Source: Acidobacteriota bacterium (GTDB lineage: Bacteria; Acidobacteriota; Blastocatellia; Pyrinomonadales; Pyrinomonadaceae). Taken from it: 64,000 nucleotides of DNA. Every line of letters begins with the position of its first letter. The first letter of the stretch is position 1. The DNA lies in NCBI GenBank assembly GCA_029781855.1, contig JAKOVX010000042.1, positions 90,539 to 154,538 on the forward strand, in the 5' to 3' direction. This document shows, piece after piece, positions 25,408-32,644 of this stretch. The position numbers were made by a program, and so were the translations under genes. The notes beneath the pieces are model-generated. The model was not told the origin of the DNA and did no database searches. It saw only the letters and a list, made by a program, of their open reading frames with translations.

Positions 25408-28400
25408 TTAACAGTCTAACGGTCTGCCCGCTTGAGACAGCTCCGATGGGGAATTTGTTTGGCCGGGACCGGAAAAATCATGTGCCGGGCCGCCAGTAAA
25501 ATTTAGAGCACCGGTTCCGATCATCGATCCGGAATTGTCGAAGTCGCCGTTCACCGTAACATTTACCGCATTCAGCGAACCTGCATTTCGAAGCCCCTTC
25601 GATTGAATGGTATTTACATTAAGATTGACGCCATTTACGACATCACCTGATGCCGTCATAACGTGAATGTTGTTCATGTCGCCGGAGTTCGATAAATTAC
25701 GGCAGTTAATATCGGCATTACCCGGCTGCGATATGTCGGGTTGGACGGTGCCGAAGTTAGCAATGTCCTCCCCGGTTGTAAGCGAGGAGTTCAATGTCAA
25801 AATGCTGTTGACCCTTAGATTTCGGACCGATGCCGGGGAACCGACCTTGACAGGACAAACAATGGCAACATCGTCTGTTGCCAGAGGCACATGTCCACTC
25901 GGCCATGTCAGCGGATCACCCCAATAACCAGAGCCATTAAGAGCGCATGAGATTCCGGTTCCGCCGCCGCCGCTGCCATTGGTAGAGTAAACTGGGGAAC
26001 CAGTCGAAAATAAGCCGCGACCGTGTGTTACCGCGACGAGCGAACCAGCTCTCCAAAACAAGTCATCGACCGATACGTTAGCGGGACCGAATTGCGGTAC
26101 TTGCCAGGTTGCACCGGCATCCTCCGAAGCAAAAATGCCAACCTCCGTTCCAACGTATAGGAAGTCCGGACGCACAGGATTCAAAAGCATACTTCGAATT
26201 GGAACGCTAGGAAGGCTGCTGGCTCCGGCCCCAGAAACCCTGGTCCAGGTCGCCCCAAGATCCGTGGTACGGTAAATATTGCCAGAGCTAAATCCACCGT
26301 AGGTTGCATATATCCAATTCGGGCTCCGTGTTTCGTCGATCACTATCCTCGTCACGAAGCGGGCCGGAGTAGCAACTGCCGGGGCAAGTCCAACCTTACT
26401 TATTGTGGCCCACGTCGGAGCGTCGCTCGTGCCATCGAACGTAAGGAAGATCCTTCCATTGTTGTCGCCAACTACGACAAAGTCTGAATTGTTTGGCGAA
26501 ACGACGATCGCGCTGATCGGCACGAAGCTCGGCGGGATCAGTCCATTCGACACCGGGGCCTTGATCGTCGTCCAGGTTGGATAGCCGCCAGCCTTAATAT
26601 CGTTGCTGCGCCAGAGGCTTAATCCGCCTGCCAACATCCGGTTGGAATCATTCGGATCGAGAATTATTGGTGCGATGAAATTAGCTCCATTGAACGCATC
26701 GGTGATTCCCACGGATGGGCTGACGCAAGGCCCACCGTTAGGGTTCGGCTGTCCACCCGGTAGCGTGTTCACCGGATTGCAGTAAATATAGCCAAAGTTG
26801 GCTCCCCCATCACTCGATCGAAATATCCCAAGATTGATGTATTCACCGTAAAAGTAGTTGTTATCGGTTGGGTCGGCGGCGGTTATTCCGCCGTCGCCGC
26901 CGAACGGTTTTGTCCAAGTCTGGGCATCGCCGCCGAACCTTAACGTTCCATTATCCTGGGCACCCCCGACGATGATCCCGGCGGAGTTTGTCGCTGCTCC
27001 ATAGAATTGAGTGATTGACAGTCCGTTGTTGAGGCTCGTCCAGCCACCGGCATCGGAAACCGTTGAAATGTCATCCGCCCGGAAAATGCCGCCGTCATTG
27101 CTAAAATATGCAGTTTTATTCGTGGTGTTATTAAAGCCCGGATCAGCTACTATCATGTGATTGTCGCTGTGCATCGGAGGACCGTTTGCTACTTGCGCGA
27201 TGGGGGACCAGTTTACACCTCCGTCAGTCGATCGAAAGGCGAAAACGCCGCCGACCACCACGAAGTTTGGATCCATTGGATTTACCCAAATAATATTGTC
27301 ATAACCGCCTTGGGTGCCCAAAAGCGAATTGCCGGAACTCGCCATGTTAATCCGAATAAATTTCTGACCACCGTCGGCACTCTTGAAGATCTCGCCATTG
27401 GTTTGATTCGGAGCAGTGCCGGTCGACTGGTTCACTGACGCATAGACAATGTTCGGACTACTAGGAGCGTAAGCGATCTCAACCCTACCTGTAATAACGG
27501 CTGTGAATGTTGCTCCACCGTCGGTAGAGAAACGGCTGAACGACCAGGTGGCTCCGCCGTCGGTTGTATAGCCGATCGCTCCCGACCCACCGGCCACAGC
27601 CTTTAGACTGTCAGTCGGATCGAAGTCGATGTCCATGAAGTTCTGCGGAGAACCTGCCATTGCGGTCCATGTCGCTCCTCCATCCGAGGATCGTCGAATA
27701 CCGACTACCGTCGCCGCGAGAATTGTCGCTCCGTCGGGCGAAATTGCAAGACGGTTAACATAGGACCATGCACATGTCGGACCCGCACTTATACAAGCTG
27801 TGACCGGATTGGTCGATGTAAGTTGGGTCCAAGTAGATCCGCCATCGTTGGATTTGAATACGCCGTCGCCTCGCAGACCGTCCGGTGATCCTTGACCTTC
27901 ACTTCCAGCCAAATTCGCTGCGAACGACTCGCCGGTTCCCGCGTACATTGTATTTGGGTTGACAGGATCAATTATGATTGTCGAGACTGCGATATTCGCC
28001 ATGAAATCGTCGACGGGTGACCAGTTACCTCCCGCATCCGTTGATTTCCAGATGCCGCCGCCAACACTGCCGATCCAGATCTTATTTGAATCGGTTGGAT
28101 CGATGATGATCGTCCTGATCCTTCCGCCGATATTGCCCGGGCCAAGCGGCGTCCAAGGGACGGCAGAAAGACCGGCAACCGTGCCGATCCCTTTTTTCCC
28201 CTCGGACATCGCTTTCGTTCGCTGATCGGCGATCATTTCGTTTATGTGCCGCCTTGCCTTGTTGATCCCATCGGGGTCGATAACACCATTTTCGTCCTGA
28301 AGTTGTAATTGTCTGAATCGAACGGCATCGCCGGGGTGATCTCCTTTAGGTCCTTCACCCTCGACCTCATTTTCTCGCCCGTTAAACTCGAGTTCTGCGG

Positions 28401-28839
28401 CCGACCGGGGCGTCGAGCCACTTGCGTCGGCAAGCTCTACGGTAGAGAACAGATTTTTACGGCAGTCATTCCGGAGACGAGCCAATTTCCCTGAAACCAA
28501 GGGACCTGCGGAATATATCGGATTGCCGTTCCTTTCCGATGCTTTACGCGGTGCGGAACCGTTCCCTTTGATCGGTGGCCCGACGCTTTTACCGTCGTCG
28601 GCTTCTAGAAATGCGTTGGTAATCGTTAGGTCTGAAACCAGAGGCGACGCCGTCTTCGCCACCGCCGGTTCGGAAACATCCGAGGTCACTAGGTGCAGAT
28701 CAGCGTCTGCCCTATTCCTCAGCGTGGGAGTCCCAAATGGCCAGAAAGCAAGTAGCACGACTCCCAAAATCGCAGCCAAAAGAGCCAACAAAGAAACCAA
28801 CCGTGCTGAATTGCGACTCTTAAATATCCTGAAATGCAT
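25408..28839 (-). CDS. exported BNR/sortilin-like repeat protein, N-terminal part, frameshifted at its 3' end
   Basis: 1,143 residues from the ATG at 28839 (a TTG lies six codons earlier). A membrane/signal segment at about 14-35 is followed by a propeller made of BNR/VPS10-type blades, each with a DGGxTW turn (SNDGGSTWTQL, SSDGGATWTAM, STDGGVNWSP and others) from about 220 to 960. Then comes beta-solenoid sequence. The last 15 residues (PSELSQAGRPLDC) do not resemble the rest: at a run of four G (25448-25451, plus strand) the natural frame moves by one base into the fragment at 23546-25402. Function is unknown; relatives are large secreted proteins thought to act on or bind polysaccharide. 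Confidence 0.85.
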   Translation of the reverse strand: MHFRIFKSRNSARLVSLLALLAAILGVVLLAFWPFGTPTLRNRADADLHLVTSDVSEPAVAKTASPLVSDLTITNAFLEADDGKSVGPPIKGNGSAPRKASERNGNPIYSAGPLVSGKLARLRNDCRKNLFSTVELADASGSTPRSAAELEFNGRENEVEGEGPKGDHPGDAVRFRQLQLQDENGVIDPDGINKARRHINEMIADQRTKAMSEGKKGIGTVAGLSAVPWTPLGPGNIGGRIRTIIIDPTDSNKIWIGSVGGGIWKSTDAGGNWSPVDDFMANIAVSTIIIDPVNPNTMYAGTGESFAANLAGSEGQGSPDGLRGDGVFKSNDGGSTWTQLTSTNPVTACISAGPTCAWSYVNRLAISPDGATILAATVVGIRRSSDGGATWTAMAGSPQNFMDIDFDPTDSLKAVAGGSGAIGYTTDGGATWSFSRFSTDGGATFTAVITGRVEIAYAPSSPNIVYASVNQSTGTAPNQTNGEIFKSADGGQKFIRINMASSGNSLLGTQGGYDNIIWVNPMDPNFVVVGGVFAFRSTDGGVNWSPIAQVANGPPMHSDNHMIVADPGFNNTTNKTAYFSNDGGIFRADDISTVSDAGGWTSLNNGLSITQFYGAATNSAGIIVGGAQDNGTLRFGGDAQTWTKPFGGDGGITAADPTDNNYFYGEYINLGIFRSSDGGANFGYIYCNPVNTLPGGQPNPNGGPCVSPSVGITDAFNGANFIAPIILDPNDSNRMLAGGLSLWRSNDIKAGGYPTWTTIKAPVSNGLIPPSFVPISAIVVSPNNSDFVVVGDNNGRIFLTFDGTSDAPTWATISKVGLAPAVATPARFVTRIVIDETRSPNWIYATYGGFSSGNIYRTTDLGATWTRVSGAGASSLPSVPIRSMLLNPVRPDFLYVGTEVGIFASEDAGATWQVPQFGPANVSVDDLFWRAGSLVAVTHGRGLFSTGSPVYSTNGSGGGGTGISCALNGSGYWGDPLTWPSGHVPLATDDVAIVCPVKVGSPASVRNLRVNSILTLNSSLTTGEDIANFGTVQPDISQPGNADINCRNLSNSGDMNNIHVMTASGDVVNGVNLNVNTIQSKGLRNAGSLNAVNVTVNGDFDNSGSMIGTGALNFTGGPAHDFSGPGQTNSPSELSQAGRPLDC

Positions 28840-28913
28840 CGTTGTACCCGTTCTCAAGTTTATGTTCGGTCAGTTTCACACATGCCTCAACTGGATCCTA
28901 GCCGTGCCAACGG

Positions 28914-30131
28914 TTACGGCAGAACAACCTTCGTGATCGTTCCGGGTGCGGTATTTGTAATGAAAATATTGCCATTGTCGGCGTTTCGGGCCATGGCCGT
29001 TGGCGTAATGAGCAGCACGCCGAGGTCGACCGGCGTCGCCGATTGGCTGCTGAAATAACGAAGGCGTCCCGGTGCCTGTGCCAACTGGTTCGTGCTGAAC
29101 TCCAGCGTGTAATACGACGATCCCGTGTCATCATCGCCCGCACTAAAATCAGATTCGTCGCCGACCCTGACGACGTCGATCGCGGACGTCAGATTTGGAA
29201 TAAGGCCGGATGTTGTGCCGTCCTTCATATTTACGCTGCGGACTTCCGACATACCCGGAATGAATGGGAACCCTGTGAGCAAGGTGACCAGAAGCCTATT
29301 TCCGAATCGGTGCACACTATCGGGAACCGCTTCGATGAACGGTCCGCCGATCGTGCCGAAGAGCGGATTCGGTCGATCAGGGAACATTGTGAGAATGGAA
29401 TCCGTTCCCGTACTGATGTCGACCGAGTGGATCAGGTTATGGCCGGCATCGACTATATAGAGGTTTCGCTGGAACATCTCGACGCCGTATAGATGAGAGG
29501 CCTTGACGTTGTTCGGATTTCCAGGCCTCGGGGCCGGAGCATAGTCCGGCAAAATCGCCACCATTCGAACAGACATCGTTCGCCCCTGCACATTAGCGAT
29601 GGTGACCGTATTCCCGGCGGCGAGTGAGACTTGGTCAGATGATGTCATTGTGAAGCCGGACGCGAGCGACGGGTAGTTCTTCGGCAGGCTGACCTCCAAG
29701 ACCGAATCAAAGATCGGTGAAGAAGGGGTGCCGGGGTTCGGCGACTCAAGTCCCGGTCCCGGACCCGGCACCACGGCGTCCCCAACACCGATCGTCACAT
29801 ATAGAGTCTGACCTCTAAGCAATATTCCCGATGGACCGTCGGGATCGCCGGCCGGACCGCCGAGGAAAGAAACGGCTGACGGCAGGCCGCTGATCAGCGT
29901 CCGGCGAAAGCCGGTGGCCTGGTCGATAACGGAGATGCGGCCTGAATTCGCACTCGTGTTGCCCGCTTCGGAAACGATGAGCGAATTCCCCGCGCCGATC
30001 GCGATCTTATTCGGGTGATTCAGGCCGCCTGTAAGCACCGACAATGTTTGGGCAGGCAATGTCGTCGCGGAAAGAGAATAGACCGAGATCAGAAAAACCA
30101 ATGATACGTAATAACAAGTAACTTTCTTCAT
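28914..30131 (-). CDS. ScyD/ScyE-like secreted beta-propeller protein
   Basis: 405 residues from the ATG at 30131 (ATG at 30137 is also possible). Signal peptide ends near LPAQ (residue 28). The rest reads as a NHL/SMP-30-like propeller: LNHPNKIAIGAGNSLIVSEAG, DGPSGILLRGQTLYVTIG, LYGVEMFQRNLYIVDAGHN and the closing NGNIFITNTAPGTITKV. The match is to ScyD/ScyE-type proteins, first named in a cyanobacterial scytonemin cluster, but the pigment genes are absent here so that pathway is not implied. Upstream of the giant BNR gene on the same strand (75 bases apart), probably co-transcribed. Confidence 0.82.
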   Translation of the reverse strand: MKKVTCYYVSLVFLISVYSLSATTLPAQTLSVLTGGLNHPNKIAIGAGNSLIVSEAGNTSANSGRISVIDQATGFRRTLISGLPSAVSFLGGPAGDPDGPSGILLRGQTLYVTIGVGDAVVPGPGPGLESPNPGTPSSPIFDSVLEVSLPKNYPSLASGFTMTSSDQVSLAAGNTVTIANVQGRTMSVRMVAILPDYAPAPRPGNPNNVKASHLYGVEMFQRNLYIVDAGHNLIHSVDISTGTDSILTMFPDRPNPLFGTIGGPFIEAVPDSVHRFGNRLLVTLLTGFPFIPGMSEVRSVNMKDGTTSGLIPNLTSAIDVVRVGDESDFSAGDDDTGSSYYTLEFSTNQLAQAPGRLRYFSSQSATPVDLGVLLITPTAMARNADNGNIFITNTAPGTITKVVLP

Positions 30132-30370
30132 ATTCACTCCTCTTTATCTCCTAAAGTAAGATCTCCCGGATCTCACCGCACTTATCTTCTTCATTCGATT
30201 CGGACCCGCACGATTCGACGTCTTCACACAGTAATTCATTGCATCCCTATCTTCCGCGGTGCTAAACTTAGCGGATCTCATTTCATCTGACGATCGTCCA
30301 GACTAGTCGCCGTTTTGGTTGCAGTTAATGTGTGACTTTACGTGATCGCGGGGAAATAAGTACTTCAGTA

Positions 30371-30399
30371 TTTCTGAAAGGTTTCTGAATTGTTTCTGA
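30371..30399 (+). promoter_or_regulatory. three TTTCTGA direct repeats with an 11-bp period
   Basis: TTTCTGA at 30371, 30382 and 30393, each followed by four variable bases, ending 17 bases before the winged-helix regulator's ATG. Direct heptamers 11 bp apart are the usual operator form of OmpR-type winged-helix proteins, so this could be an autoregulatory site. Confidence 0.55.
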
Positions 30400-30415
30400 C
30401 CGCATTTTCAAACCG

Positions 30416-31900
30416 ATGTCACTCAATCTAAGTGAGGCATACGAATTTTCCGGTTTTCGCCTAAATGTGCCTGAGCGCCTTCTCACCAAGATGGGCAAGG
30501 CCGTTCCGTTGTCCGAAAAGGCATTCGAAACGCTTTGCGCTTTGGTAAGGCGAGGCGGCAGTCTTGCAACAAAGGATGAATTGATATCAGAGGTCTGGCC
30601 GGACGCAGTCGTCGAGGCGAATAACCTTGACAAGAGCATTTCGCGACTACGTCGGATCCTGGGGGAGAAGAGGGGCGAAAATGTCTTTATCGAGACTGTC
30701 CGCGGACACGGTTACCGTCTTGTGGCTGAGGTTAAGCGAATTGACCATGGAGCGGTCAACCAGAAAACATCCTTGTTGCCATCAAATTCATATGAATCCG
30801 ACTCCGGGTCGCTGAAAGGACGCCGGAACCCGCTTATCGAAAGTGACTCGGTCGCTGTAATGGCATTTGAGAATCTTAGTTCCGAGTTCGACAACGAGTA
30901 TTTTTGTGACGGTCTGGCCGAGGCTCTGATAAATGCGTTGTCAAAGGTAAGTGGACTGAGGGTGGCAGCGAGAACCTCCACCTTTTTTTTTAATGGAAAA
31001 AACCTTCGACTGCGAGAGATCGGGAACGCCCTCGGGGTCCATTCCATTCTTGAGGGCAGCGTTGGGAAAACTGGCGACAGAATTCGGATAACTGTACGAC
31101 TCGTCAATGCCGATAATGGGTTCACGATATGGGCAGAGCGGTTTGATCGTGAACTTCGGGACATTTTCGACTTACAGGATGAGATAGCAATTGCTGTCGT
31201 CGATGGCCTCAAACTTAAACTCGTTGGAAGTGAACGGGTGGCAATTTTGAAGCGGTATACGACAAATGCCGAAGCGTATCTGCTCTACCTCAAGGGCCAG
31301 TATCATCGTTGGAAGACCTCACGATCGGATTTCGCCAGTTCGTTAAAGTTCTTTCGACAAGCGGTCGAGCTTGATCCGGAATTCGATCTTGGAAATTTCG
31401 GCATATCGGCTTATTACGGTTACGGTACTGCCTGGGGCCAACTGGCGATTCTCCCCGAGAAAGCATGGCCGCTCGCAACAGAGTATGCGGAACGCGCAGG
31501 CAAGATCGATCCGACCTTGCCTGAGCTTAGGCTTTCGCAAGCGGCCCGGGATCTAGTGAATGGGCGGAATTGGGAGAGTGCCGGACGCGGATTTGCCTCG
31601 GTAGTTGATACAAGTTCAAATTTTGCAGAAATACACCACGCGCTTTCGTTCTATTTTTTGACATTGTCTCGATTTGACGAATCAGTTCGTGAAGCTCGAC
31701 GGGCGGTTGAACTCGATCCGCTTTCATTGCTTTTCAATCGATTCGTTGGATTTACTCTATTTTGTGGTAGACGTTACGATGATGCAGTATCTCAGCTGAA
31801 AGAAACACTTGAAATGGAACCTAACAATTCGTCTGTAAATGAACTGTTGGGTGCCGCCTATATACAAAAAGGAATGTTCGCCGAGGCGGTGGAGTCATGA
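30416..31900 (+). CDS. winged-helix DNA-binding / TPR regulator, interrupted by an in-frame TGA
   Basis: 494 residues to the stop. Residues 5-100 are an OmpR/CadC-type winged helix (FRLNVPERLLT, EVWPDAVVEANNLDKSISRLRRILG, FIETVRGHGYRLV). Residues about 140-260 are the TolB-like segment found in these regulators (VAVMAFENLS, ILEGSVGKTGDRIRITVRLV, IWAERFDREL), followed by TPR helices. The TGA at 31898-31900 stops the frame in the middle of a TPR: the next codons, in the same frame, continue as RRAARYEGDEEAYSIL and a typical C-terminal end. A TGG at this position would give a normal TPR tryptophan, so a nonsense mutation or base error is likely. Divergent from the ScyD-like gene. Confidence 0.85.
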   Translation: MSLNLSEAYEFSGFRLNVPERLLTKMGKAVPLSEKAFETLCALVRRGGSLATKDELISEVWPDAVVEANNLDKSISRLRRILGEKRGENVFIETVRGHGYRLVAEVKRIDHGAVNQKTSLLPSNSYESDSGSLKGRRNPLIESDSVAVMAFENLSSEFDNEYFCDGLAEALINALSKVSGLRVAARTSTFFFNGKNLRLREIGNALGVHSILEGSVGKTGDRIRITVRLVNADNGFTIWAERFDRELRDIFDLQDEIAIAVVDGLKLKLVGSERVAILKRYTTNAEAYLLYLKGQYHRWKTSRSDFASSLKFFRQAVELDPEFDLGNFGISAYYGYGTAWGQLAILPEKAWPLATEYAERAGKIDPTLPELRLSQAARDLVNGRNWESAGRGFASVVDTSSNFAEIHHALSFYFLTLSRFDESVREARRAVELDPLSLLFNRFVGFTLFCGRRYDDAVSQLKETLEMEPNNSSVNELLGAAYIQKGMFAEAVES

Positions 31901-32260
31901 CGTCGTGCAGCGAGGTATGAAGGTGACGAAGAAGCCTACTCAATATTGTCGGTCAAGATAGCTCGATCTAGCGATGTGACGACGTCGATACAAAAACTGG
32001 CGAAGTTGCGACTTGATCGCCTCGGACAGGAGGCCGCGACCGCGGAATATGTCCCGTCGATCTATTTTGCTTGGCAACATATTATGTCAGGCGATGATGA
32101 TAATGCGCTGGACTGGCTGGAAAAAGCCGCCGCCGAACGAAACGTGTTTCCGCTCCTGATAAACGTCGATCCTATTTATGACCGGCTTCGCTCGCACCGC
32201 AGATTTGCATCGATCGTCGCATCAATCGGGTTTCCCGATGGCTACGCGGCTGGTTTCTAA
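31901..32260 (+). pseudogene. C-terminal TPR part of the winged-helix regulator, after the in-frame TGA
   Basis: Same frame as the upstream gene, 119 further codons to a stop at 32258-32260. It contains IYFAWQHIMSGDDDNALDWL and LLINVDPIYDRLRSHRRFASI, the standard end of TolB/TPR-type regulators (a WLEKA helix and a DPxxDxLRxxxRF motif). No separate ribosome site is evident before the ATG at 31946. With read-through the protein would have 614 residues. Confidence 0.7.
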
Positions 32261-32644
32261 AGATAATATCTATTTTGGCGTCCGGCCAAGAGATTGAAAT
32301 AGAAGTTGTGCGATCGGTCAAGGAGCTATCGAAAAGCCCGTCCCCTTAATCATGTAGTTTCGTCTCCAGTCTTCTTGAACACTATTAGAAAGGCCCGGCC
32401 GATCGACTCCTGCGGTTCCTGCTTTTAGTGATTTTTTTACTGGTTACAGCTTTTTGCTCGCTGCTCGCTGCTTACCGATCACCTCACGAACTCATTCAGC
32501 ACGGGCACGGGGCCGGTTGCGCCGAATTGCTAGATGATCGTGCCTGCTGTCGAGTCTCGGCCACTCCAGATTTTGTATTAGATAGATCTCTAAGTAGATC
32601 AAGAAGACGTAAGCCAAGTGTTTTTTTTTCTTAGCGCTGATAAC
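32261..32644. other. gene-free stretch before the CHAT gene
   Basis: About 380 bases with no supported plus-strand gene. It contains the minus-strand FG-GAP tail remnant at 32479-32535 and a run of nine T at 32620-32628. A promoter for the CHAT gene must be here but was not clear. Confidence 0.5.
32479..32535 (-). pseudogene. second FG-GAP/VCBS C-terminal tail remnant
   Basis: The minus strand reads QFGATGPVPVLNEFVR then stop, closely like the remnant at 23334-23470 (QFGSAGDVPVPN, stop, FVR, stop), both in DNA and protein. An in-frame stop replaces the residue before Q. No intact gene precedes it. Confidence 0.4.

Noticed and set aside
31898..31900. Second selenocysteine codon in the winged-helix regulator
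   Set aside because: The site expects Trp in a TPR, not Cys, and no SECIS-like hairpin follows.
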